Made by a program: the position numbers and the translations under genes. A DNA stretch of 64,000 nucleotides from the NCBI GenBank assembly GCA_964393525.1, contig CAYMTV010000004.1, forward strand, positions 1 through 64,000. Reading direction: 5' to 3'. How positions within the stretch are numbered: the first letter of the stretch is position 1; each line of letters opens with the position of its first letter. Source of the stretch: CAYMTV01 sp964393525. GTDB lineage: Bacteria > Patescibacteriota > Microgenomatia > Daviesbacterales > UBA10151. The notes beneath the pieces were generated by a model that was given only the letters and a program-made list of their open reading frames with translations, searched no databases and had not been told where the DNA came from. Below are positions 1 to 8,091 of the stretch, in pieces.

Positions 1-78
1 CCAGGAGATAACCCTCTTAAGATCCCACTTGACTATTTGTTAATAATTTTTTAAGTTAGAGGGTAACCCTTAAAGACT

Positions 79-309
79 ATGCAACAACAAGTTATCGATG
101 AAATTGCCAAACATTTAGGAGTGACTCCGCAGGATATTGACGCCAGTTCCTCCCTGCAGGATGACTTGGGATTAGGACCTGTGGAAGTGGCTGATTTACT
201 TTCTGCGCTTTCTTCTAAATTTGGGGTAACTTTCAACCCTGCAGAAGTTGAAATTCTTAAAACTGTCCATGACGTTGTAGTCATGGTAGAGGACTTGAGT
301 CTGGAATGA
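79..309 (+). CDS. Acyl carrier protein-like, phosphopantetheine serine missing
   Basis: The 76-residue product matches acyl carrier protein (ACP) in length and in its helix pattern. The acidic run DDLGLG is followed by PVEVADLL, aligned with the ACP motif D-S-L before helix II. The serine that should carry 4'-phosphopantetheine is replaced by Pro34 (G33-P34-V35 instead of D-S-L), so the protein cannot be a conventional acyl carrier. The gene lies directly before rnc, the same order as acpA-rnc in Firmicutes, which supports descent from acpP. A structural or protein-binding role is possible. The family call is fairly secure; the function is unknown. Confidence 0.75.
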   Translation: MQQQVIDEIAKHLGVTPQDIDASSSLQDDLGLGPVEVADLLSALSSKFGVTFNPAEVEILKTVHDVVVMVEDLSLE

Positions 310-389
310 CCGAGTTAAGAATTCAGAGTTAAGAATTCTTAAGTTCTTAATTGTGCATTCTCAATTCTAAATTCTCCGGACTGCGCATT

Positions 390-1067
390 ATGTTTGATAA
401 AAACTGGCTTTCGGATCAGGTAGCTAAAAAACCTATTTATACTACGGCTTTTACCCACCGTTCGTATTTAAATGAGACCAAAGAAGAATTGGAATCCAAT
501 GAACGCTTAGAATTTTTGGGGGATTCCGTACTATCATTTATAGTATCTTCTATTCTTTATGACCTCCGGGGGAAAGACACCGAAGGTGATTTGACCAGTC
601 TTCGCTCATATATTGTTAAAACCCAGTCTCTTGCCAGCGCTGCCGGAGATTTGAATCTTGGAAAATATTTAAGAATGTCCAAAGGGGAAGAGATTTCCGG
701 AGGACGAAACAACCCCCAGCTTCTGGCTAATACTTTTGAAGCGCTTTTGGGGGCAATTTTTATGGATCAGGGGATAGAGGTTGCTAAACAATTTGTAGAG
801 GAAAACCTTCTTCCGCTTTTTGCAAAGGAGCTAAAGGCGGGTCCACCAAAGGATGCAAAATCACAGCTTCAGGAAGTTACCCAAAATAAAACCAAGCAGT
901 CCCCCCAGTATAAAGTTCTGGAAACAGAAGGCCCGGATCATGCCAAGGAATTTACTGTCGGGGTCTATGTAGCGGGAAAGCAAATTGGGAAAGGGGTAGG
1001 GTTGAGCAAACAGGTGGCCGAAGAAGCTGCAGCCCAGGAAGCTTTAAAAAATTCCCCCAAAGAATAG
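390..1067 (+). CDS. rnc: Ribonuclease III
   Basis: Endoribonuclease that cuts double-stranded RNA in rRNA processing and mRNA turnover. The 225-residue product has the catalytic signature NERLEFLGDS at residues 37-46 with the metal-binding Glu and Asp. It also has the second acidic cluster (ANTFEALLGAIFMDQG) and a C-terminal double-stranded RNA-binding domain from about residue 152 that ends in the alanine-rich KQVAEEAAAQEALK helix. I chose the ATG at 390; an in-frame TTG at 351 would add 13 residues with no family match. It sits between the ACP-like gene and rpsP on the same strand. Confidence 0.95.
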   Translation: MFDKNWLSDQVAKKPIYTTAFTHRSYLNETKEELESNERLEFLGDSVLSFIVSSILYDLRGKDTEGDLTSLRSYIVKTQSLASAAGDLNLGKYLRMSKGEEISGGRNNPQLLANTFEALLGAIFMDQGIEVAKQFVEENLLPLFAKELKAGPPKDAKSQLQEVTQNKTKQSPQYKVLETEGPDHAKEFTVGVYVAGKQIGKGVGLSKQVAEEAAAQEALKNSPKE

Positions 1068-1119
1068 CAGTTGATTTTACAATGCTTATTTCTTATACTT
1101 AAACACGTTCATTTTTACC

Positions 1120-1635
1120 ATGCCAGTCAAGATCAGACTCATGCGAATAGGTGCCAAGAAACGCCCGTTTTATAGGGTAGTAGCTGTTGACGAACGCAAA
1201 AAAAGAACCGGCGCTTACCTTGACCTTTTAGGTACTTATAACCCATTAACTGAGCCAAAAGAAATAAAGCTGGACCAGACAAAAATTGATGGCTGGGTTA
1301 AAAAAGGAGCAGTAATGTCCACTGGCTTCTTAAGAATCATCGGTAAAGCTCCTCAAAGGCCACCCAGAAAGCCTAAGAAAGAAAAACCTCAAGAAGCAGT
1401 ACCCGTGCCAGCTACCGCAGAGACCAAAACCGAAGAACCAGCAAAGACGGAAGAGCCAGCTCAACCCACTGGGCAAACTCCGACAGAGACTGCTCCTGCT
1501 GATCAGCCTTCTCCCGAAGCTCAAGCAATGGAACCACAAAAACAAGCTGAAACCCTAACTGACGGAAAACCTCAAGAAGCAGCAACCGAGGAAGTTACTT
1601 CCGAATCTACAGAAAGTAAAGGAGAAAATAAGTGA
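1120..1635 (+). CDS. rpsP: 30S ribosomal protein S16 with long C-terminal tail
   Basis: Small-subunit ribosomal protein. The first 80 or so residues carry the S16 core (MPVKIRLMRIGAKKRPFYR and LDLLGTYNP). The protein is 171 residues, about twice the usual length. The extra 90 residues are low complexity, rich in Glu, Pro, Thr, Gln and Ala, and look disordered. The stop overlaps the GTG start of the next gene, so translation is probably coupled. rpsP-khpA-trmD matches the common bacterial order, but rimM and rplS, usually in the same operon, are absent here. Confidence 0.95.
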   Translation: MPVKIRLMRIGAKKRPFYRVVAVDERKKRTGAYLDLLGTYNPLTEPKEIKLDQTKIDGWVKKGAVMSTGFLRIIGKAPQRPPRKPKKEKPQEAVPVPATAETKTEEPAKTEEPAQPTGQTPTETAPADQPSPEAQAMEPQKQAETLTDGKPQEAATEEVTSESTESKGENK

Positions 1636-1991
1636 GGGAGTTGGTAGAGTATATTGTTAAACAGCTTGTAAATAATCCGGATGATGTAGTGGTTGAGGAA
1701 ACAAGCCAAGAGGGTCAGGTGGAGCTATTACTGACTGTTAACGGGGAAGATATGGGTATTGTTATAGGTAAAGGGGGACAAACAATAAAGGCTTTAAGAA
1801 AAGTTTTAACTGTGAGGGCCATGGCAGATAATGTCAGGGTAAATTTAAGACTCAATGAGGTTGGTGGAAAACCCGAAGTTACGGAAATTCCCGAAAACCA
1901 GGAAGAGGAAACCGAGAAATCAGAATCGAGTATTAGTAAAACAGAAGAAACCCCCAAAGAAACTCCACAAGAAAGCGAACCAGCCAGTTAG
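1632..1991 (+). CDS. khpA: KH-domain RNA-binding protein KhpA
   Basis: Small RNA-binding protein of the KhpA/YlqC family. Residues 1-75 form a KH domain with the loop GIVIGKGGQTIKALR, the G-x-x-G RNA-contact motif. A further 45-residue acidic tail rich in Glu, Ser, Thr and Pro is unusual for the family and resembles the tail on the preceding S16. The GTG start overlaps the rpsP stop. In other bacteria KhpA pairs with KhpB and affects cell division and small RNAs; no khpB is visible in this window. Confidence 0.88.
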   Translation: MRELVEYIVKQLVNNPDDVVVEETSQEGQVELLLTVNGEDMGIVIGKGGQTIKALRKVLTVRAMADNVRVNLRLNEVGGKPEVTEIPENQEEETEKSESSISKTEETPKETPQESEPAS

Positions 1992-2020
1992 TCAACTATA
2001 TAACTGATCTGCTACTTGTT

Positions 2021-2707
2021 ATGAAAATTTCCATCATTACTCTTTTTCCTGAAATTTTTAATCCCATAGTTCACCATTCAATTTTAGGCCGGGCTCAGGC
2101 TAAAAAACTGGTAGAGTTTGAATTGATTAATCTCCGAGATTTTGGCGAGGGACCGCATAAAATAGTAGATGACAGACCATATGGCGGGGGAGCAGGAATG
2201 ATTTTAAAGGCCGATGTATTGGCAAAGGCTATTAAAAGTTTAGCCCTACACCTCGAAGGTGTAGATTCAAAAGTCGTTCTTACTTCTGCATCAGGGATTA
2301 AGTTCGACCAAGCTAAGGCCAAAGAGTGTTCAAAACTTGACCATTTAGTGATCGTTTGCGGACATTACGAAGGCGTAGATCAACGTTTTATAGATAAATA
2401 TGTAGATGAAGAAATATCAATTGGCGATTATATTTTAACCGGGGGGGAGATTCCTGCCATGGTAATAGCCGATTCCATCACCCGGCTTATTCCAGGGGTT
2501 TTGAAAAAAGAAGAAGCAATCTTAAACGAATCATTCGAAAACAATTTACTGGAGTATCCTCATTATACTAGGCCTCAAAATTTTGAGGGAGAAGAGGTGC
2601 CGGAAGTTTTACTCTCCGGAAATCATGCCCAAATAGAAAAATGGCGTAAAGAAAAATCCCTGGAAAAAACTAAACAAGCCAGGCGAGATCTATTGAACAA
2701 AGATTGA
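2021..2707 (+). CDS. trmD: tRNA (guanine-N1)-methyltransferase TrmD
   Basis: Methylates G37 of tRNAs with a G at position 36, protecting the reading frame. The 228-residue SPOUT protein has the N-terminal MKISIITLFPEIF, the DDRPYGGGAGM motif, the knot-forming segments VIVCGHYEGVDQRF and SIGDYILTGGEIPAM, and the C-terminal YPHYTRPQ. Around residues 75-82 a short stretch (ALHLEGV) is encoded by a 19-bp palindrome at 2246-2264. It looks like an in-frame repeat insertion in a surface loop. Last gene of the plus-strand translation cluster. Confidence 0.95.
   Translation: MKISIITLFPEIFNPIVHHSILGRAQAKKLVEFELINLRDFGEGPHKIVDDRPYGGGAGMILKADVLAKAIKSLALHLEGVDSKVVLTSASGIKFDQAKAKECSKLDHLVIVCGHYEGVDQRFIDKYVDEEISIGDYILTGGEIPAMVIADSITRLIPGVLKKEEAILNESFENNLLEYPHYTRPQNFEGEEVPEVLLSGNHAQIEKWRKEKSLEKTKQARRDLLNKD
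2246..2264. repeat. Short palindrome inside trmD
   Basis: CTACACCTCGAAGGTGTAG, with 8-bp arms around a 3-nt centre. It resembles the CACCTC-c-GAGGTG palindromes at 21298, 30691, 30732 and 53219. It is in frame and adds residues without a stop. Confidence 0.7.
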
Positions 2708-2733
2708 TTTCTCATAAGTAAAACAAATACGTC

Positions 2734-3438
2734 CTACTCAAAGGGGTCAATTTTGCCTCTGGGACCTGAAACATTGCTGGTATTACCAACTTGAATGGTT
2801 GCATTTTTTTCCAAAATACTGAGAAGCTTGGCATTTTCTTCTTTTATTGGATCTATAGGTGATTCAACATCTGCAATAGATGAAATCAATTCCTGAAAGT
2901 AAATTGATATATTTAAGCTGACAGATATCGAATTTTCCTTACCCGCCGAAACAACCTCTATTCCTGTAACCTTCATTATTCTGGGTGAATCTTTTAAAAT
3001 ATTTAGAAACTCTTTTAAGTTTTTTGGGTCACCTTCAACATCAATTCTAATAAGAAAGCTGCTTAAACTGCCTTCCTTGGCTACATTTGAAGAAACGGAT
3101 AAATTTTTTAATTTCAAATTGGCATTGCCGGCAAGGTAAATAATCTGAGATAGTGCACCCGGAATCTCTTTATCGTAGGGAATAGCATTATATGCTGTTT
3201 GAATACTTTTTGAATAAGAATCATATGCAGTATCGACTTTTTCCAGTTCAGTAACTTTTGTTTGAAGGTTAGCCATGCGAATTCTGTTTTCATTATTTGT
3301 TTTTACTGTTTGTATTAAATTATTAACCTGAGGAATAGTTATCAAAATAACTAGCAAGATTGCCACGATAATAGCGCCAATCGGGACTATAAAAATAGCT
3401 AATCCATTATCGCTGAGATTGCTTTTAATAAAGTCCAT
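2734..3438 (-). CDS. pilO: Type IV pilus assembly protein PilO
   Basis: Inner-membrane alignment subunit of the pilus machine. The 234-residue product has a short cytoplasmic N-terminus, one membrane helix at about residues 13-35, a coiled-coil segment (QTVKTNNENRIRMANLQTKVTELEK) and a ferredoxin-like periplasmic domain containing IPYDKEIPGALSQIIYLA, typical of PilO. It follows pilN with a 3-nt gap and closes the pilus operon. It converges with trmD across a 26-nt spacer. Confidence 0.85.
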   Translation of the reverse strand: MDFIKSNLSDNGLAIFIVPIGAIIVAILLVILITIPQVNNLIQTVKTNNENRIRMANLQTKVTELEKVDTAYDSYSKSIQTAYNAIPYDKEIPGALSQIIYLAGNANLKLKNLSVSSNVAKEGSLSSFLIRIDVEGDPKNLKEFLNILKDSPRIMKVTGIEVVSAGKENSISVSLNISIYFQELISSIADVESPIDPIKEENAKLLSILEKNATIQVGNTSNVSGPRGKIDPFE

Positions 3439-3441
3439 GGG

Positions 3442-4005
3442 CTAGATTGTTTTTTCCCTTCCTTCGGTCACAACAATAACCAACTCCATATAAATTTTTC
3501 CATTTTCTCTTTGTTGCAAACTCTCCAGTGTTGTAGATTTAATTCTTCCTTCATTTTTTTGCGGATTGGTGAGATTGTCCAGCAAGACTTCTAATTTTGC
3601 CAAGTCTTTTGTTTCGGTACTAAGAGCAACCTTGCCACTTTTATCAACATTGAATGAATTAATTTTAACTCCATCCGGAGCCAGAGCATAAATTAGGTTA
3701 AACGATTGAGCGTGGATACTCTCTTTGGAAAATATAGCTCGGATTCCATCAAGTCTGCTTTTTAAAACAAAGAGAACTTCCTCATTTTTTTTATAGTTGT
3801 TAATCTTGTTTCTTAAGCTTACTATATTATCGTTGATTTGATTGCCGGTTGTTGTTTCTAAGAAACTAAATCCAATGATCAGTGCAGTGACTGCGATAAG
3901 TATTGCGATAACAACTATACTTATATTATTTAAAAGAGCTAACCTTTTTTGTTTCTTTGTTTGGGCTGTTAATTCTGCCGGCAAAAGATTTAAGTCAACT
4001 TTCAT
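3442..4005 (-). CDS. pilN: Type IV pilus assembly protein PilN
   Basis: 187-residue bitopic membrane protein. The N-terminal motif MKVDLNLLPAEL matches the conserved cytoplasmic segment (INLLP) by which PilN binds the actin-like PilM. It is followed by a membrane helix at about residues 26-48, a coiled coil and a small external domain. pilM-pilN-pilO order is preserved with gaps of 8 and 3 nt. Confidence 0.88.
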   Translation of the reverse strand: MKVDLNLLPAELTAQTKKQKRLALLNNISIVVIAILIAVTALIIGFSFLETTTGNQINDNIVSLRNKINNYKKNEEVLFVLKSRLDGIRAIFSKESIHAQSFNLIYALAPDGVKINSFNVDKSGKVALSTETKDLAKLEVLLDNLTNPQKNEGRIKSTTLESLQQRENGKIYMELVIVVTEGREKTI

Positions 4006-4013
4006 ATACTAAA

Positions 4014-5057
4014 TTAGAGCTTGCTTCTTAAGGCCAAGCCAGCCGCCACCACGTAGGAGGAAGCTTCGGCAACCAATTTATTCTTTATTGAAGGGTCATA
4101 TGACAGATTATACCAAGGATCAGCTTCTTGGACCTCGAGCCCTAAAAAGTTTGTAAAATACCGAACAATCCCGGGGAGTTTAGCACCACCACCCGATAAA
4201 ACAACTCTTTTGATACTTCGTTGGCGGTTTTGTGATTCATGAGCTTCACTAACTCGTTTAGCTTCTAAAGCTATCACGTCGACAATCGGTTTAAGAGTTT
4301 GAAAAAGTTTACCTTCAAGTTGATCCTCTAAAAGTCCATAAACCTTTTTGTATTCTTCCGCTTGGATTAGTTCAAAATTAAAGGTTTGGGCTATAGTCCG
4401 GGTTAAAGCAATCCCTCCGGTTGCAATAGACCGGGTTAAAAGAATCAAATCTTCCGATACAACCGCAAAATCTGTGGTGAGGGCGCCAAGGTGAACAATT
4501 AAGGTTGTAGGTGAAAAAGGGTTAGCGCCAACCAAAGCTCTTGAAATTGCTATCAGTTCACTTTCAATTGCCACAGGTTTGATTTCGGCAAATTGTAAAA
4601 CTTTGAGGTATTTTTCGATGAGGATTTTGGGTGCAGCAATCACAAAAACTACCGTTCTACTATTAGGTCCTTTGTTTTCTGTCCGAAAAATTACCTGATA
4701 AGAGAGATTCACATCGATAATCGGCATTGGGACGAATTCTTCTGCTGCATATCTGATAGCCTGGCTGAGTTCTTCATTATTCAAATAAGGCAGATCATAA
4801 ATAACCCTGGTAAATATCTTTGACTCTGGCAGGCCAACAATAACGTCCGCATTAGAAACTTTCATCTCAGTCAGCAAATTTTTAATGGCTTCCGATGTAA
4901 CCTTCAGGTCTAAATCATCATCTGAAACAATCCCAGGTTGAGGCGCCGCTATATTACCCAAGGAAATTAGCTTAGGGGGATTTTCTTTGTGTGATATTGC
5001 AACCGCTTTAATCGATGAAAAACCAATATCAAGACCAACTTTTATTTGGGCAGCCAT
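4014..5057 (-). CDS. pilM: Type IV pilus assembly ATPase-like protein PilM
   Basis: Cytoplasmic actin-fold protein that binds the PilN N-terminus and links the pilus machine to its motors. The 347-residue protein starts with the FtsA/PilM nucleotide-binding loop IKVGLDIGFSSIKAVAI and has further actin-fold segments HLGALTTDFAVV and RVVLSGGGAKLPGI. Length and order are normal for the family. A 196-nt spacer separates it from the upstream PilX-like gene, so it may have its own promoter. Confidence 0.92.
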   Translation of the reverse strand: MAAQIKVGLDIGFSSIKAVAISHKENPPKLISLGNIAAPQPGIVSDDDLDLKVTSEAIKNLLTEMKVSNADVIVGLPESKIFTRVIYDLPYLNNEELSQAIRYAAEEFVPMPIIDVNLSYQVIFRTENKGPNSRTVVFVIAAPKILIEKYLKVLQFAEIKPVAIESELIAISRALVGANPFSPTTLIVHLGALTTDFAVVSEDLILLTRSIATGGIALTRTIAQTFNFELIQAEEYKKVYGLLEDQLEGKLFQTLKPIVDVIALEAKRVSEAHESQNRQRSIKRVVLSGGGAKLPGIVRYFTNFLGLEVQEADPWYNLSYDPSIKNKLVAEASSYVVAAGLALRSKL

Positions 5058-5253
5058 ACATTAAGTATAAAATTTAAAGTTCAAAGTTTAAAGTATCGGA
5101 ATTTTCTCGGTCGAGAAATCGGCCTCGAAAAATACTTGTATCGAGAGTTGATCTCGAGATATTAATTTTCGTGCGTAGCGAGAAATTACCATAATTTTGA
5201 ATTTTGCATTTAACACACCCAATTTAATTATCAAATTGCGAACTTTTAACTTT
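5058..5253. other. Non-coding spacer with small palindromes
   Basis: The spacer between pilM and the large PilX-like gene is AT-rich and holds several short inverted repeats, for example TTTCTCG-gt-CGAGAAA near 5103-5118. I see no convincing coding sequence. It may contain the pilMNO promoter or a processing site. Confidence 0.4.
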
Positions 5254-7032
5254 TCACTGACTTTGATATGTTCCTTTAATAACTGAGATTGAACCCGTAG
5301 GACCGGATGAAAAAAGCACACTGGATAATCCTGTCTCATAGGTAATAGTGGTACTATTCATAAGTCTTATTTTCCAGGCTGTTAGCTCCTTGAACGAATT
5401 ACTATTCCCAGGCTCTATAATTCCCTTGTCAGCATATAAAACTCCGCTATTTCCAGAATTGTTAACTCTAATTGCGCTTACTCCATTTGCGCGAGAATCA
5501 TAAGTCGATAAAGCCATCAATAAACTACTACCCTGACCAGTCCCCAGCAGTTTATTACTGTTACCAAAATCAATTGTCCCATCAACTACAATCACTCCTG
5601 AAGTAGCACCAAATTCAGGTGAGAGGGTTAGAGTGTTGCTGTTGTTTAATATTAAATTTCCCTCTATAAAGACCGGACTTTTAACAATTATATTGCAGTT
5701 ATTATTAAAGGTGACGTTTCCGACAATTTTTCCCGGTCCGAGCGTAGAAATACAAGTTGAAATATCCCCACTGCTTACCCCAGCATTTTCAGCTTGCTGT
5801 TTCCAGTCTAAAATATTGGCCTCTGATATTGGAAAAACTTTAGGTGGTGGATCAGCTGAACCGGGATAAGATATCCCGTCAACGTTAGAATCTGAAATTA
5901 CCTGATAATATGCATCTCCCTCAATTTCGATATTTTCTATTGTATTTGCATGAACATCTCCGCCTACCTCAAAATTATTCCCACCACTAAGTTTGGTCGT
6001 AACTCCATCCATATAGGTTTTAAAGCTTAAATCGCCACTAAAATTATTCCACATTGGATTAGATGCTTGCCAGTTAGGAGACCAAGCGGGAGATCCTCTG
6101 GTATAACTTTGAAGAAAATCATTTTGCCAAAACCAGTAATTTGTAGAATTAGAACTAGTATCAACCATAACCCAGTAAGTACTACCGGAATTTAGATTTG
6201 GTGAAGAACTAAAGGTGACATCTGTCCAACCATAACTATTAGATACAAGAGAGCTATAAAGGATACCTGAAGTAAGAACCTGCGACTTATCAGGCTTCCC
6301 ATTGTCATCTTTTAAAATCCTAACAGCGAAATTAGTTGGATTGCCAAATTTCTTTAGTTTGAGAGAAATCTTATTTAGAGTGTTAGATGTGATTGGTTTA
6401 AAACTTTGAGCTATATCCAATCTATTCTCGCCACCATCGTTTTTTCCAAACATAAAATCCGAGCAGCTTTCTTCCTGGCAATCAGTTTGCTGATCTGGAG
6501 TAGGCTGTAAACCTCCAGCCACCCAAACATCACCGGTTATTTCATTACTATTGTTTCCTATAACATTACCATTGGAGTAGATTGATCCTATGACCTTGTT
6601 ACTATTACCTAACTCTAAACCGCCCTCTCCAACTTGTATGCCATAGACAAAAGCGACGCCTAAACCGGTTGATGCCTGAATCTTGACCGTTCTTTTTACT
6701 TTTGGTTTTGACTTATTTGGGATATATCCTGTGGCTGTAATAATTTTTGTTCCGGCGTCCTTGGAGGAAACCGAAACTGAATATGAACCAACTCCTAAGA
6801 ATGTTTCTTCTTCTCCGCTGTAGCTCCCACCAGAAGCATTCAGCGTGGCTACTGCTTTATCTATACCAGCTTCTGCCAAATTTAATGCCTGGATGGCCTC
6901 TAAAGTATATTTGGAATTTTGAAAAAAGGTCAGTGAGCCAGAAATGATTGCTATTGTGCTAACCGTTACTAAAGTCAAAACGATTAATGCCAGTATAAAT
7001 ATTTGGCCGCTCTGAAAATAGCGAAGTTTCAT
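5254..7032 (-). CDS. Large PilX-like pilus protein, candidate tip adhesin
   Basis: The product of about 592 residues begins MKLRYFQSGQIF, followed by a hydrophobic helix and the motif ALNLAEAGIDKAVA, typical of PilX-like minor pilins. Then come GNSN-rich repeats (GNSNKVIGSIYSNGNVIGNNSN) resembling polymer-forming or bactofilin-like beta structures. A beta-sandwich at about residues 190-330 (IAQSFKPITSNTLNKISLKL ... GSTYWVMVD) resembles the choice-of-anchor type domains of surface proteins, and a second GNSN-rich region closes the protein. I chose the start at 7032 because it places eight residues before the Gly-Gln, as in the PilX-like neighbour at 8078-8998. Starts at 7092 or 7101 would add a stretch encoded by a palindromic repeat. 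The size and surface-type domains suggest an adhesin at the pilus tip; this is inference. Confidence 0.7.
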   Translation of the reverse strand: MKLRYFQSGQIFILALIVLTLVTVSTIAIISGSLTFFQNSKYTLEAIQALNLAEAGIDKAVATLNASGGSYSGEEETFLGVGSYSVSVSSKDAGTKIITATGYIPNKSKPKVKRTVKIQASTGLGVAFVYGIQVGEGGLELGNSNKVIGSIYSNGNVIGNNSNEITGDVWVAGGLQPTPDQQTDCQEESCSDFMFGKNDGGENRLDIAQSFKPITSNTLNKISLKLKKFGNPTNFAVRILKDDNGKPDKSQVLTSGILYSSLVSNSYGWTDVTFSSSPNLNSGSTYWVMVDTSSNSTNYWFWQNDFLQSYTRGSPAWSPNWQASNPMWNNFSGDLSFKTYMDGVTTKLSGGNNFEVGGDVHANTIENIEIEGDAYYQVISDSNVDGISYPGSADPPPKVFPISEANILDWKQQAENAGVSSGDISTCISTLGPGKIVGNVTFNNNCNIIVKSPVFIEGNLILNNSNTLTLSPEFGATSGVIVVDGTIDFGNSNKLLGTGQGSSLLMALSTYDSRANGVSAIRVNNSGNSGVLYADKGIIEPGNSNSFKELTAWKIRLMNSTTITYETGLSSVLFSSGPTGSISVIKGTYQSQ

Positions 7033-7038
7033 TTCGCT

Positions 7039-7068
7039 CTTGCGATCCGGCGCAGCCGGAGAAGCAAG
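7039..7068. repeat. Palindromic repeat upstream of PilX-like gene
   Basis: Interrupted palindrome CTTGC-gat-CCGGC-gca-GCCGG-agaa-GCAAG. It lies just before the probable start of the large PilX-like gene and may have separated the start from its original ribosome-binding site. Confidence 0.6.
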
Positions 7069-7093
7069 GAAGAAAGAAGCTAAAGGATTCATT

Positions 7094-7675
7094 TTAATCA
7101 TTTCTTAAGCTTACTTGAGCTGAAGCGCTGCTTATTTGCATTTTTTTTAGGCCTAAGCTCTCTTCAAGGTTAATAGTAAATTCTATCCTTGAGGCTTGTG
7201 AAGGGATTACTGGATTTAAATCATTATCATAGTAAAGAAAAATAATTTTAGAAAGTTTGATTGCTAATACCATATTTTGATTTTCTCTGCTACTTATTGC
7301 ATTTGGAAAGACTAATTTTTTTAGTACTTTAGGATTTTGTGAATCTTTTTCAATTACCATAAAATCATAGGTTTGGGCTATGACAAAACCTTGATTATCT
7401 AAAGAAGGAGTTGCCAATACTAGTGTATCGGTACCACTTGTATAAGTGTTGCTACCGCTTGTGTAACTTGATGAAACAAAAGAAGCAGATCTGATGGTTT
7501 CCCTAATTTCGGATGTAACATCATTTAAGTTTAAACCTTGAGAGATTTTGGCAGTTTGAGCAACAAATAAACCATTATTCTGGGAAAAGATTGCCAGCAT
7601 CAGAATGCCAACTACGCCACTCACAGTCACTACAACCAGTAACTCAATTAAGCTAAATCCACTTAAGTTTTTCAA
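7094..7675 (-). CDS. Type IV prepilin-like minor pilin
   Basis: 193-residue prepilin. The leader MKNLSG is followed by FSLIELLVVVTVSGVVGIL, with Glu at +5 after the Gly cleavage site for PilD. The rest is a polar globular domain rich in beta strands. The start is a TTG overlapping the previous stop (TTGA), with GGAGG just upstream, indicating coupled translation. Probably a PilW-type minor pilin, given its position next to PilX-like genes. Confidence 0.85.
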   Translation of the reverse strand: MKNLSGFSLIELLVVVTVSGVVGILMLAIFSQNNGLFVAQTAKISQGLNLNDVTSEIRETIRSASFVSSSYTSGSNTYTSGTDTLVLATPSLDNQGFVIAQTYDFMVIEKDSQNPKVLKKLVFPNAISSRENQNMVLAIKLSKIIFLYYDNDLNPVIPSQASRIEFTINLEESLGLKKMQISSASAQVSLRND

Positions 7676-8091
7676 TGCAATCCTCCTTTGGCAATAAGTG
7701 TAGTCAATTTAACTTCCCTTATACTGCCTGCTTCTACCCATAACACTTTAATAACAACTTGCTTGATAGTATCTTTCTCCGCCTGGGTATTACAAATTGC
7801 ATCAGGACAGGAGGAAACGATAACTTCCCCTAATCCATTTGGAATTTTATTTAACCTGGTATCAGAAATGGCAGTGGTACCTTCTGCTAAGTTTTCAAAT
7901 GGGAGAGATCTGATGTCTTCAACCTTTTTTGAAGCTATTTCTTTAGCTAAAGATTCATAGTTACTGTTTCCAATAAGTTTTAATGATGTGGGAATATTTG
8001 ATATGGTTAAAACTATGAATCCGACAATCATCAGTACTACAACAAGCTCAATGATGGAGAATCCCGCCTGGTGACTGTTAGTTTTGGTCAT
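7672..8091 (-). CDS. Type IV prepilin-like minor pilin
   Basis: 139-residue prepilin with leader MTKTNSHQAG and mature start FSIIELVVVLMIVGFIV. The ATG at 8091 gives a normal leader; an earlier in-frame TTG at 8199 would add 36 residues. It overlaps the end of the PilX-like gene upstream by 14 nt and the following prepilin by 4 nt. A PilV-like role is plausible. Confidence 0.85.
   Translation of the reverse strand: MTKTNSHQAGFSIIELVVVLMIVGFIVLTISNIPTSLKLIGNSNYESLAKEIASKKVEDIRSLPFENLAEGTTAISDTRLNKIPNGLGEVIVSSCPDAICNTQAEKDTIKQVVIKVLWVEAGSIREVKLTTLIAKGGLH

Noticed and set aside
5088..5339. 83-codon minus-strand frame between pilM and the PilX-like gene
   Set aside because: It runs through palindromic spacer into the 3' part of the PilX-like gene in another frame and shows no protein-like pattern.
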